DNA from: Candidatus Pacebacteria bacterium UBA1364
Lineage (GTDB): Bacteria; Patescibacteriota; Microgenomatia; UBA1400; PJMF01
Length of the DNA stretch: 15,024 nt
NCBI GenBank assembly: GCA_002306345.1
Contig: DBRQ01000006.1
Location: 63,513-78,536, forward strand
Direction: 5' to 3'
A program made the position numbers and the translations under genes. Shown here in pieces: positions 1 to 7,411 of the stretch. The notes below the pieces were generated by a model. That model made no database searches and was not told the DNA's origin. It saw only the letters and a list, made by a program, of their open reading frames with translations. Each line of letters starts with the position of its first letter. Positions within the stretch are counted from its first letter, which is position 1.

Positions 1-15
1 TAAATTTTTGGATAA

Positions 16-42
16 ATTTTGGGGCAGATTTTGGGGCAGATT
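16..42. repeat. 12-bp tandem repeat, about 2.25 copies
   Basis: The unit ATTTTGGGGCAG occurs at 16-27 and 28-39, followed by the first bases of a third copy. A related degenerate copy precedes it at 2-15. The G-rich core stands out in an AT-rich background. The window edge cuts off what lies further left. Confidence 0.8.
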
Positions 43-70
43 AACTTATTTCTATTTTTATAGATAGAGG

Positions 71-124
71 TGATTTGAGATAATTGTAAGATGATTAAAA
101 ATAATTTAGAATGATTTGAGATAA
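71..124. repeat. 13-bp direct repeat pair
   Basis: TGATTTGAGATAA is present at 71-83 and again, exactly, at 112-124, 41 bp apart. No function can be assigned. Confidence 0.7.
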
Positions 125-163
125 ATATATCAAAATATATCAAAATATGTCTTGATAGATCAA
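124..163. repeat. 10-bp tandem repeat and adjoining inverted repeat
   Basis: AATATATCAA is repeated at 124-133 and 134-143, with a decayed third copy at 144-151. Directly after it, TTGAT (152-156) and ATCAA (159-163) form a small inverted repeat with a 2-nt centre. Low-complexity AT sequence can produce such patterns by chance. Confidence 0.6.
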
Positions 164-205
164 TCAATCTTTTTTAGAGCTTCAGTTAGCAGACTAATTA
201 AGTGA

Positions 206-238
206 TTGCTAATTAGCAAAAATGGTGCTAGAATTCTA
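206..238. repeat. Two perfect palindromes
   Basis: TTGCTAATTAGCAA at 206-219 is a perfect 14-bp palindrome, and TAGAATTCTA at 229-238 is a perfect 10-bp palindrome 9 bp further on. They could be protein-binding sites upstream of the tRNA promoter, but nothing in the sequence shows which protein, if any. Confidence 0.5.
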
Positions 239-328
239 AAACCAAATTAACATTGTGCATTCTTGAGAAAAAAAGAGACGATTATTTAAAACATTAACAT
301 TAATTTTGGTGGAAAAAAAACCATCTTG

Positions 329-337
329 TGCTAAAAT
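329..337 (+). promoter_or_regulatory. Extended -10 promoter for tRNA-Ile
   Basis: TGCTAAAAT has the extended -10 form TGnTAnnnT. Its end lies 16 nt before the tRNA, which would put the transcription start about 9-10 nt upstream of the mature 5' end. TTGGTG at 306-311 could be a weak -35, but the 20-nt spacing is long. Confidence 0.5.
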
Positions 338-353
338 ATACCCTTATTGTAAT

Positions 354-427
354 GGGTGTGTAGCTCAGATGGTTAGAGCGCAGTCCTGATAAGACTGAGG
401 TCCTTGGTTCGATTCCAAGCACACCCA
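354..427 (+). tRNA. tRNA-Ile (anticodon GAT)
   Basis: The sequence folds into a full cloverleaf. The acceptor stem GGGTGTG (354-360) pairs with CACACCC (420-426), followed by discriminator A427. The D stem is GCTC/GAGC. The anticodon stem CAGTC/GACTG encloses loop CTGATAA with anticodon GAT at 388-390. The T arm is CTTGG-TTCGATT-CCAAG. The 3' CCA is not encoded, so it must be added by CCA-adding enzyme. It reads isoleucine ATC/ATT codons. It lies 60 bp upstream of lon and might share its transcript. Confidence 0.97.
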
Positions 428-487
428 CTTTTCGTCTCTTAAAACTCTTGCAAAAGGATGTTGCACCTTGTCTTGATTTAAAAAAAT

Positions 488-2854
488 ATGCCAACTCAAA
501 AAGCTACACCAACGCAAAAATCTCTACCTGGCAATCAACTGACTTTGCCAGTGATTCCTATTCGCGAGGGAGTGCTTTTTCCTTCGACTGAATCGGTTTT
601 AACTTTTGGTCGTAAATTGTCTTTGCAAGCCATTAAAGAAGGGGAAGAGGATGGCAAATACGTAGTTTTACTTACCCAAAAAAAAGCCGATTTAGAAAAT
701 CCCAAAAGTGATGATCTTTACCAAACTGGCACTTTAGCTATTATTGAAAAAACCCTGGTCAATGGCGATAGCATTAACGCTTTAGTCAGAGGAGTTGGCC
801 GCGTCAAAGTGCAGCGTTTTATCCAAAGTCGGCCGTTTCTCTTAGCCAATGTCGAAAAAGTTTACGATGTATTTACCAGAGACGCCGAGTTGACCGCTTT
901 AAGTAATCAGTTGCAAAAGTTATTTAGACAAACCATTCAAATGGGCAAGCAAATTGAATTTCTCAATTTCATCAAGCTTTTAAGTGGAGTCAACGAAGGC
1001 GAAATGGCTGATCAGGTCGCCAGTACCTTAGCTATTTCCACCAAAGAAAAACAAGAAATTTTGGAAATGATTGAGGTCAAAGCAAGAATCAAAAAGATCA
1101 TTTTTTATCTATCCAAAGAAATCAATGTTTTGGAAATTGAAAAAGACGTTTCCAAAAAAACTCAAGAAAAATTTGACAAAAACATGCGTGAAAATATCTT
1201 GCGGGAACGCTTACACACTATCCAAAAAGAATTGGGTGAATTGGATGATGATGAAGAAATCATTAATGAATATGAAACTAAACTAAAAAAAGCCAAGCTA
1301 CCCAAAGAGACGGCAGCGCGCGTCGCCAAAGAAATTCAAAAATTAGAACAAATGTCACCCAATAATCCGGAGAGCACCTATGTGCGTAGCTGGTTGGATT
1401 TAATTTTTGAATTGCCTTTTGGTAAATTTAAAAATAAAACCATTGACACTCGCAAAGCAGCAGAGATTTTAGACAGAGATCATTATGGATTAGAAGACGT
1501 TAAAGATCGAGTGCTTGAATACATGGCAGTCTTGCAGCTTAAACAAATGAAGCAAAAACAAAAAACTCAAAATATTCCCACTATTTTATGCTTTGTTGGT
1601 CCTCCTGGAGTGGGTAAAACTAGTATTGGTCGCTCCATCGCCACGGCTCTAGGTCGCGATTTTACCAAAATTTCTTTAGGTGGCATCCGAGATGAAGCAG
1701 AAATTCGAGGTCATCGTCGCACTTACGTGGGAGCCATGCCTGGTAGAATTATTAAAGCAATTTCGAATGCTAAAAGTATGAATCCGGTTTTCATGCTTGA
1801 TGAAGTGGATAAATTGGGCAATGATTTTCGGGGTGACCCAAGCTCAGCTCTTTTAGAAGTGCTTGATCCAGAGCAAAACTACGCTTTTGAAGATCATTAT
1901 TTAGATTTGCCTTTTGACCTTTCTAACGTGCTTTTTATTGCTACAGCCAACACTTTGGAAACCATTCCTGACGCCTTGTTGGATCGCTTAGAAATTATTC
2001 CCTATACTGGCTACACTGCAGCAGAAAAATTGGAAATTGGTAAACGCTATCTCTTACCCAAAGCGATTAAAGCCAACGCTTTAAATAAAAATCAGTTGCA
2101 AATGGACGAAACAATTCTTGAAGAAATCATTAAACATTACGTTAAAGAAGCTGGCGTTCGAGATTTAGAGAGACAAATCAATAAAATCATGCGCAAAGTA
2201 GCCCGAGAATTATTGGAAACCAAACAAAAGAGCATTCGCATTGATCACAAAAAATTGGAAAACTATCTTGGACCAGCCATTTTTGATGAAAGTTTGACAG
2301 AAAAAGAAAGCCAAATCGGTTTAGCAACAGGTCTAGCTTGGACTAGCGTTGGTGGGGACGTGTTGTTTGTAGAAGTCGCATTGTCTCCGGGCAAAGGTCA
2401 AATTAAATTAACTGGCAAACTAGGAGAAGTGATGAAAGAATCAGCTCAAGCCGCCTTGACTTACGTTAGCTCTCATCACAAAGAATTAGGCATTAGCATC
2501 GAAACAATTAATAAATCTAACATTCACATTCACGTTCCAGAAGGCGCAGTCCCTAAAGACGGCCCATCGGCCGGTGTCACCATTGTTACAGCTTTGGTCT
2601 CCGCTTTCAGTAAAAAACCAGTACGCAGAGACGTCGCCATGACAGGTGAAATCACTTTGCGTGGGCGAGTTTTAAGAATCGGTGGTCTCAAAGAAAAAGC
2701 CATTGCTGCTTACAATGCAGGCAGTAAAATTATCATTATTCCTAAAGAAAATGAGCGCGATTTAGTCAAAATTCTTCCTCTTCTCAAAGGTCAAGTCACC
2801 TTTAAACCAGTTAGTGACGTTAGTGAAGTTTTAGAGATTGCACTTATAAAATAA
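488..2854 (+). CDS. lon: ATP-dependent protease La (Lon, LonA type)
   Basis: Cytosolic homo-oligomeric AAA+ protease that unfolds and degrades misfolded and regulatory proteins. At 788 aa the length is normal for LonA. The N-terminal substrate-binding domain begins near residue 17 with LPVIPIREGVLFP. A coiled-coil-rich linker follows at about 190-300. The AAA+ module has Walker A GPPGVGKT (371-378) and Walker B FMLDEVD with D438/E439. The C-terminal protease domain has the Ser-Lys dyad, S694 in DGPSAGVT and K737 in GGLKEK, 43 residues apart as in Escherichia coli Lon. The ATG start gives a typical N terminus, but no Shine-Dalgarno is visible: the nearest purine run, AAAGGA at 454-459, is too far away. 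It may be transcribed with the upstream tRNA. No HrcA or heat-shock operator was recognised. Confidence 0.97.
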   Translation: MPTQKATPTQKSLPGNQLTLPVIPIREGVLFPSTESVLTFGRKLSLQAIKEGEEDGKYVVLLTQKKADLENPKSDDLYQTGTLAIIEKTLVNGDSINALVRGVGRVKVQRFIQSRPFLLANVEKVYDVFTRDAELTALSNQLQKLFRQTIQMGKQIEFLNFIKLLSGVNEGEMADQVASTLAISTKEKQEILEMIEVKARIKKIIFYLSKEINVLEIEKDVSKKTQEKFDKNMRENILRERLHTIQKELGELDDDEEIINEYETKLKKAKLPKETAARVAKEIQKLEQMSPNNPESTYVRSWLDLIFELPFGKFKNKTIDTRKAAEILDRDHYGLEDVKDRVLEYMAVLQLKQMKQKQKTQNIPTILCFVGPPGVGKTSIGRSIATALGRDFTKISLGGIRDEAEIRGHRRTYVGAMPGRIIKAISNAKSMNPVFMLDEVDKLGNDFRGDPSSALLEVLDPEQNYAFEDHYLDLPFDLSNVLFIATANTLETIPDALLDRLEIIPYTGYTAAEKLEIGKRYLLPKAIKANALNKNQLQMDETILEEIIKHYVKEAGVRDLERQINKIMRKVARELLETKQKSIRIDHKKLENYLGPAIFDESLTEKESQIGLATGLAWTSVGGDVLFVEVALSPGKGQIKLTGKLGEVMKESAQAALTYVSSHHKELGISIETINKSNIHIHVPEGAVPKDGPSAGVTIVTALVSAFSKKPVRRDVAMTGEITLRGRVLRIGGLKEKAIAAYNAGSKIIIIPKENERDLVKILPLLKGQVTFKPVSDVSEVLEIALIK

Positions 2855-2873
2855 AAACAGCTCAAAAATAACT

Positions 2874-2881
2874 GCTATACT
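2874..2881 (+). promoter_or_regulatory. Extended -10 promoter for the PEGA gene
   Basis: The sequence from t2873 is TGCTATACT, a near-consensus extended -10 with hexamer TATACT at 2876-2881. The ATG lies 12 nt further on, so the expected transcript would have a leader of only about 5 nt. No -35 and no Shine-Dalgarno are visible. Confidence 0.6.
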
Positions 2882-2893
2882 TATCATTAACTT

Positions 2894-3811
2894 ATGTTGA
2901 AGAAGGTTGTGCTTGTTTTAGCTTTTTTAGTCTTGCTTGGCGGCGCTGCTTTTTTTGTTTTTGCCGATCCACTCAAAAAAAAATCTCGTTCTGGCTTACA
3001 AATTGAGTACCCAAATGGCAGTGCTTCGGTTTTTCTTAACGATAATTATTTGGGTAAAGCCCCACTTACAGAAGACAAATTACAAAGTGGTGAATATATT
3101 CTCAAGATTACTCCAGACGATGAAAAGTTGAGTAACTTAAATTTACCTATTTATTTGGAAAAAGGCACGTTGACAATTGTAGTTTATAATCCCGGAGAAA
3201 CTCCCAAAAATAGTTCCAGTACCGTTTTTGAATTGCGCAAAAGGGCAGATGAAAGTTCTGCCGTGAGCTTTGAAACTTACCCAGAAAATGCCTTTGTCTC
3301 TTTTGACGATGCAGCCGTCACTTTTTCGCCATTAACTATTGAAAACGTCGCTCCCGGTGAGCATCACTTTTTAGTTAATTTGCCTTCTTATGAAATTCAG
3401 GATCACGAATTTCAGGTTTTAAAGGGTTACGAAACTAAAATTACTATTAACCTCGCTAAAAATATCAACTTAGTTGAAGAGAAAACAGAAAAAAATAATG
3501 AAGCTACCGCTAGCGTAATTCACGCTAAGCTTAATCAAGAAATCACTCAAGCCTCTCAAAGCTCGGCAATTTTAGGCCCAAAAGTAGAAATCTTGGCCAC
3601 TGGATTTTTTGAGGGAGGGCAAGAAGTACTCAAAGTGCGCGCCGCCTCTGACAGTGCCGCTACCGAAATTGGTCTAGCCAAAGTTGGCAATTTTTATCCA
3701 TATCTTGGCGAAAAAAGCAGTGACCAAAAGTGGCTCAAAATTCAATTTGAACAGCAGACGGCTTGGATAAGCAGTGATTTTGCCAAAATCATTGAAGATG
3801 TTGTAGAATGA
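2894..3811 (+). CDS. Membrane-anchored PEGA-repeat protein with C-terminal SH3-like domain
   Basis: A 305-aa protein predicted to sit outside the cytoplasmic membrane. Residues 4-24 form one hydrophobic segment (signal anchor or uncleaved signal), followed by a basic KKK stretch. Two PEGA-type beta domains follow, one at about 35-100 (VFLNDNYLGKAPL, then LQSGEYILKI) and one at about 125-190 (VSFDDAAVTFSPL, then VAPGEHHFLV). A polar linker leads to a bacterial SH3-like domain at about 235-300 (LKVRAASDSAATEIGLAKVG, ending in WISSDFAKI). PEGA domains are usually found in surface proteins and SH3b domains often bind cell-wall material, so an envelope-binding role is inferred. It lies 39 bp after lon and 7 bp before the SIMPL gene. 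No catalytic motif is seen. Confidence 0.8.
   Translation: MLKKVVLVLAFLVLLGGAAFFVFADPLKKKSRSGLQIEYPNGSASVFLNDNYLGKAPLTEDKLQSGEYILKITPDDEKLSNLNLPIYLEKGTLTIVVYNPGETPKNSSSTVFELRKRADESSAVSFETYPENAFVSFDDAAVTFSPLTIENVAPGEHHFLVNLPSYEIQDHEFQVLKGYETKITINLAKNINLVEEKTEKNNEATASVIHAKLNQEITQASQSSAILGPKVEILATGFFEGGQEVLKVRAASDSAATEIGLAKVGNFYPYLGEKSSDQKWLKIQFEQQTAWISSDFAKIIEDVVE
3804..3809 (+). promoter_or_regulatory. Possible -10 box for the SIMPL gene
   Basis: TAGAAT overlaps the first base of the PEGA gene stop codon (TGA 3809-3811) and ends 9 nt before the next ATG, the same spacing as the proposed tpiA and uvrD boxes. There is no TG extension and no clear -35. The SIMPL gene may equally be read from the PEGA promoter. 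Confidence 0.3.
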
Positions 3812-3818
3812 AATCATT

Positions 3819-4619
3819 ATGAATCCAAAACAAAATGAACGCCTTTTGTTATCAGCTTTTATTCTTGTAGTCGGGCTAATTGCCTTGACTCGTTTCACCA
3901 GTTTAAAACCACATTGGGGAAGTCTCGAAGTAGGCTCAACTGCCACAATTACTGTGACTGGCCAAGCTCAAAAAGAACAAACTAACCAAATTGCCACTTT
4001 TACTGCTGGAGTAGAAAGCATTGAAAGCACTAAAGAAGAAGCTTTAAATAAAACCAATGAAGCCATGAATCAGTTAATTGCCAAGGTAAAAGCATTTGGC
4101 ATTAAAGATGAAGATATTGAAACACAAACCGTCAACGTTTACCAAAACACCGAAGCGGTATCTCCAGATATGGCAACCATAGATTCTGCGAGTATTAACA
4201 TAGAACCAGACGGTAAAGCTCAAAAAGGGGATTGGTGGGCCAATAATTCGGTAACCATTAAATTAAGAGAAGTCGATCGAGCCGAAGCTTTATTAGCTCT
4301 TATTAATGAAAGTGGAGTGAATTACGTTTATGGGCCAAACTTTAGTCTTGATGATTCCTCAACACTAGGTGATGAATTGCTACCAGAGGCAGTTAACAAT
4401 GCTAGAGAGAAAGCAAACAGTATTGCCAATGCTAACAATCAAAAAGTCGGTAAAATTATTTCTCTCACAGAAGGCAGCAACAGCTATCCAATTTACTCAG
4501 CTCGCGATCAAATGTTAGCGGCTACTTCCAAAACCAGCGAAGCAATTGTTAACCCAGAATTAGAGGTTGGCAGTAGCAAGATTAGTAAGTCTGTCACCGT
4601 TACTTTTGAATTAAATTAA
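3819..4619 (+). CDS. SIMPL (DUF541) domain protein, membrane anchored
   Basis: A 266-aa protein of the SIMPL/DUF541 family (related to YggE/BP26 periplasmic proteins), whose biochemical role is not settled. Residues 9-25 form one membrane segment, and the rest should lie outside the membrane. The family pattern is clear: TITVTGQAQKE near residue 43, a helix with EEALNKTNEAMNQLI, IKDEDIETQTVNVYQ at about 95-110, then a second half with ALLALINESGVNYVYGPNF and an alanine-rich helix (EAVNNAREKANSIA). The C terminus ends in a beta strand, SVTVTFELN. It starts 7 bp after the PEGA stop, suggesting an operon. The ATG has no Shine-Dalgarno. Convergent with the YYY gene, 20 bp away. Confidence 0.88.
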   Translation: MNPKQNERLLLSAFILVVGLIALTRFTSLKPHWGSLEVGSTATITVTGQAQKEQTNQIATFTAGVESIESTKEEALNKTNEAMNQLIAKVKAFGIKDEDIETQTVNVYQNTEAVSPDMATIDSASINIEPDGKAQKGDWWANNSVTIKLREVDRAEALLALINESGVNYVYGPNFSLDDSSTLGDELLPEAVNNAREKANSIANANNQKVGKIISLTEGSNSYPIYSARDQMLAATSKTSEAIVNPELEVGSSKISKSVTVTFELN

Positions 4620-4640
4620 ATTGCCTGAGAAAAATTGCCT
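4618..4640. repeat. 9-bp direct repeat in the convergent gap
   Basis: AAATTGCCT occurs at 4618-4626 and 4632-4640, spanning the 20-bp gap between two convergent stop codons. Function unknown; short enough to be chance. Confidence 0.45.
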
Positions 4641-6814
4641 TAAAAAAGTTGAATTAAGTAGTGGTTTCCTTGAGAAACCACTACTGTTCCCAAAGACAAA
4701 AGTCCCTCGACATCAAGCTCAGGATAAGCTTCTCGTTCTTTGTCGCCAAGCACAATGTATTTAATTTGATACTGGTCTAAATAACCGCGAGCCTCTGCAC
4801 TAGTTGGCTCTAGATAAATTTTTTCCACTTCGCCGGTGCGTTTGGCTGGCTCATCCCAACTGGCTCGCCATAACCATTCATGTACTCGCCACCCTAAAAT
4901 AGTGGGCATACCAGAAAAAGCAGAAACTCTGGCAAATTCAGTGTAAGATTCACCCACGGCCTCGACAATATTAACTTGCTTAGCTTCATTTTTTCTTAAA
5001 TATTCCATCAACACATAATCTTGTGGATATTTCTTCTTAAACCAAGCTAAACCATCAAGCCCTTTATAAACTTTTAGCCCACCATAGTAACTTTTAAAAG
5101 CCAAATACGGATAGGCAAGGGTTGAAAAAAAGAGAAAAGTGGCAATTGGCAAATAAAGTAAAAAGAATTTACGCCAGCGAATTTTCCACAAAGAAAGTCG
5201 CTTTTTTTTGCGTGGAAATGATTGCCGTAAATCAATAAGACGCCAAGAAAAAGATTGCTTTTTAGGATTTTTTTCAAACAGCAGTGAACTAAAACATAAA
5301 CTCAACAAAATTCCCAACAAAATAAAGCCTTGAAAAACAAATTTGAACATGGTGTTAGCTCGCGGATAGGTCGTATAAATATCTTTGAAATAAAAAAATT
5401 CCGGAAAAGCAATTAAAAATAAAACCATCAAAAATAGGCTACGGATCAAGTAAAGTAAAGTTTGATCGCTTTTTTTAGCTAAAAAAAGTGGCCGTACAAC
5501 AATTAAAAGCACACTAGCGAATAATAAATGCGGCCCCCACAAAACTAGTAGTTGCCATAGAGGTGTATGTTCATTAGCCAAGGCAAGACCATTGGCAATG
5601 GAAGTAAAATTCAAAAGCCAAAAGGCAGACAAAACGGCAGTACCAAGAAAAACGCAAACCGCAGATAAAACGATAGGCAGCCAAGTAGTTTTGTTTTTAC
5701 TTAAGACCAATAAAGAAACCAAGCTCAAAAATAATCCATAAATCATGGTGTCCCAAGTATTGGTCATCACCAAAACACCAAATAAACTGCCCATGAGTAA
5801 AGCTAAAGGGAAAAGCTTGGTTTTCAAAAAAGTAGCCAATTTCAAATGACGCACAGTCACAAGTTCTTTCAGCCACATAAAAATCGTCAATAATAAAAGT
5901 AAACTAATCGGCAAAGCCAAAACGTGACCATGTAAGTCACAAACTACAAAGCTATAAGCTGGAAATTCATGGATGGTGCGGTCTATAAATCTTGTGGCAT
6001 CTGGATACCAATAGGCGTCAAAATTACCGTGAGTGACAAAATACCACAGAGGGTGACCATTAGCTCCGAGAGCCACCAAAAAAATGGCAAAAATGCCAGC
6101 AAAAAGCGCCGCTTTAAAATTATAGTCTCTACCCTTAGAAAAAGATTTGCTGCCAAAAGACAAATTAGCTTTAAAATTAAAAGCAATGGAAAAAAGTTCT
6201 AAACAAAAAATAGCGAAAAGACTGATTAGCAAAAGATTATAACCATAAGCTAAATCAACTTGCCATAAATGGACTAAGATTGCATGATAAAAATGGCCAA
6301 AAGTGTAGTAATTAATACTCTCGTTGGCCAGCCACATATCTCCTGCCGGGAGTGTGGGAGATTTTAAATAGGCTTGAATAAAACCTGCGTCCATAAACTT
6401 TTCCAAGTCTAAAATATCTGGCTGAAAACTACGAATAATAAACATGAAAATTAAACCCAGTAAAAAAACAATTTCTTCAATTAAAATAATTCTGCCAAAT
6501 TTTTTGACAAATTCTTTTAAAAAATTGCGTTTACTGAGAAAAAACGTCCACGAAAAAAATAAAGAAAATAAGGACAAGCAAACAAAGACAGCGTTAACGG
6601 CAAAGTTGGTATTGACCGGAATTTTACAAAAAGCCAAGTGCCAAATTAGCAAAGATAAAATCAAAATTGACAACATTCTACCAAAACCCCAGCCAGCGTC
6701 TTTTAAATAAGCAAACTTTTTGGATAAATAAAAGATGATGGGTAGAGCCATCAACTGCAACAAAAGCAAAATAAAATAAATCCAAGCCAACAAAGTTAAA
6801 TCATGTAACAGCAT
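4640..6814 (-). CDS. Multi-pass YYY/DUF2298 membrane protein, probable GT-C-like glycosyltransferase
   Basis: A 724-aa integral membrane protein with at least ten hydrophobic segments. Family hallmarks lie together at residues 136-173: DLEKFMDAGFIQAYLKSP, then DMW and the name-giving motif in the form NYYTFGHF, with Thr replacing the third Tyr. Later segments include DLHGHVLALP and a TNTWDTMIYG motif. YYY proteins occur in archaea, Chloroflexi and CPR bacteria and resemble lipid-sugar-dependent GT-C transferases, but their substrate is unknown. A soluble C-terminal part (about 590-724) follows the last membrane segment. Last gene of a minus-strand block with an FAD enzyme and a phosphatase, 15 bp after the latter. 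The ATG lacks a Shine-Dalgarno; an extended -10 lies just upstream. Confidence 0.85.
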   Translation of the reverse strand: MLLHDLTLLAWIYFILLLLQLMALPIIFYLSKKFAYLKDAGWGFGRMLSILILSLLIWHLAFCKIPVNTNFAVNAVFVCLSLFSLFFSWTFFLSKRNFLKEFVKKFGRIILIEEIVFLLGLIFMFIIRSFQPDILDLEKFMDAGFIQAYLKSPTLPAGDMWLANESINYYTFGHFYHAILVHLWQVDLAYGYNLLLISLFAIFCLELFSIAFNFKANLSFGSKSFSKGRDYNFKAALFAGIFAIFLVALGANGHPLWYFVTHGNFDAYWYPDATRFIDRTIHEFPAYSFVVCDLHGHVLALPISLLLLLTIFMWLKELVTVRHLKLATFLKTKLFPLALLMGSLFGVLVMTNTWDTMIYGLFLSLVSLLVLSKNKTTWLPIVLSAVCVFLGTAVLSAFWLLNFTSIANGLALANEHTPLWQLLVLWGPHLLFASVLLIVVRPLFLAKKSDQTLLYLIRSLFLMVLFLIAFPEFFYFKDIYTTYPRANTMFKFVFQGFILLGILLSLCFSSLLFEKNPKKQSFSWRLIDLRQSFPRKKKRLSLWKIRWRKFFLLYLPIATFLFFSTLAYPYLAFKSYYGGLKVYKGLDGLAWFKKKYPQDYVLMEYLRKNEAKQVNIVEAVGESYTEFARVSAFSGMPTILGWRVHEWLWRASWDEPAKRTGEVEKIYLEPTSAEARGYLDQYQIKYIVLGDKEREAYPELDVEGLLSLGTVVVSQGNHYLIQLF
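4657..4685 (-). terminator. Perfect 12-bp hairpin near the end of the YYY gene; possible terminator
   Basis: AGTAGTGGTTTC (4657-4668) pairs perfectly with GAAACCACTACT (4674-4685) around a 5-nt loop. It lies inside the coding sequence of the minus-strand gene, before its stop. On the minus strand a run of six T follows at 4646-4641, ten nt from the stem, so it is not a textbook intrinsic terminator. On the plus strand no T run follows. It could stop transcription from either side of this convergent junction or protect mRNA 3' ends. Confidence 0.5.
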
Positions 6815-6828
6815 AACGTGTGTTTCTC

Positions 6829-6837
6829 ACTATATCA
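6829..6837 (-). promoter_or_regulatory. Extended -10 promoter for the YYY gene
   Basis: Read on the minus strand, TGATATAGT (6837 to 6829) matches the extended -10 form, with hexamer TATAGT. It overlaps the last codons and the stop of the upstream hydrolase gene. The ATG is 14 nt downstream, giving a predicted leader of about 7 nt. It suggests a separate internal promoter inside the block. Confidence 0.5.
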
Positions 6838-7405
6838 AAAAGCTTTGAATTTTTAAAACTACGTCTTTAAAAGAAAAAAACTTGTATGGATAATTAATGG
6901 TTCGATCAAAAAAATTACTCAACCACCAAATTTGTACTTGCTTTTGATTGTTGGCTAAATAAGAAGCTACGTCCCAATTATCTTCCACAAAATAATCAAG
7001 TTTTAACTTTTCAATCATCTGCTTCTTAAAAAAGTGCGGTTGTTCATCTTGATCATTAAAATACATTCCTTTAAAAACGTGTCGGCGATCAATAATTTTG
7101 CGCCATTGAGCAGTATCGTTTTTTAAACAAGCAAAACGGGCACTAACTACATAAATGTCAATTTTTTGATCCAGAGCTAACTGCTCCAATTCATGAAAAC
7201 CATTGGCCAATTTAAAACTACTTTTATGCACTAGTAACCACAAAAAATCCTCTACTGATGAATTGGGATGATAAAATTCTAATTCTTGACGAGGAAATAG
7301 ATGGGCCTTTTTACTACGAGAAATCAGACTACGCAAAACACGAATGTGATTGGTTAAAATTACTCCATCAAGATCAAAACCAATTCTGATTTTTTTATTT
7401 TGCAT
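6830..7405 (-). CDS. HAD-superfamily hydrolase, 5'-nucleotidase (NT5C)-like
   Basis: A 191-aa cytosolic HAD phosphohydrolase. Motif I is FDLDGV with D11 (nucleophile) and D13 (acid/base). Motif II is S88 in YVVSAR. A lysine around K127/K128 precedes motif IV, VEDN, with E141/D142. The layout resembles NT5C-type 5'(3')-deoxyribonucleotidases and related small phosphatases; the real substrate is not deducible and could be a sugar or lipid phosphate, given the neighbours. The start has a Shine-Dalgarno (GAGGT, 7413-7409) overlapping the stop of the upstream FAD gene, so the two are probably translationally coupled. The stop lies 15 bp before the YYY gene. Confidence 0.75.
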   Translation of the reverse strand: MQNKKIRIGFDLDGVILTNHIRVLRSLISRSKKAHLFPRQELEFYHPNSSVEDFLWLLVHKSSFKLANGFHELEQLALDQKIDIYVVSARFACLKNDTAQWRKIIDRRHVFKGMYFNDQDEQPHFFKKQMIEKLKLDYFVEDNWDVASYLANNQKQVQIWWLSNFFDRTINYPYKFFSFKDVVLKIQSFLI

Positions 7406-7411
7406 AAGACC

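Larger units (their letters stand above)
1..299. other. Gene-free AT-rich repeat-bearing stretch
   Basis: No convincing coding region is visible here. One frame stays open from the left edge to a stop at 65-67 and another to a stop at 42-44, but both are too short to tell whether they are the tail of an outside gene. The stretch contains tandem short repeats, a spaced direct repeat and several perfect palindromes, which are listed separately. It ends upstream of the tRNA-Ile promoter. Function unknown; it may simply be a decayed intergenic region. Confidence 0.6.

Noticed and set aside
124..151. CRISPR array
   Set aside because: The repeats are 10 bp, directly adjacent and AT-only in character, with no spacers.
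354..488. tRNA-Ile as an integration site with an inserted element
   Set aside because: Downstream is the housekeeping lon gene; no integrase and no repeated tRNA 3' end were found within the window.
300..494. Minus-strand 64-codon open frame containing GIEPRTSVLSGLRSNHLSYTP
   Set aside because: This is the well-known spurious peptide produced by reading a tRNA gene backwards; it lies across tRNA-Ile and has no ribosome-binding site.
3674..3946. 90-codon minus-strand open frame across the PEGA/SIMPL junction
   Set aside because: It is antisense to two genes with clear family features and shows no domain or start signal of its own.
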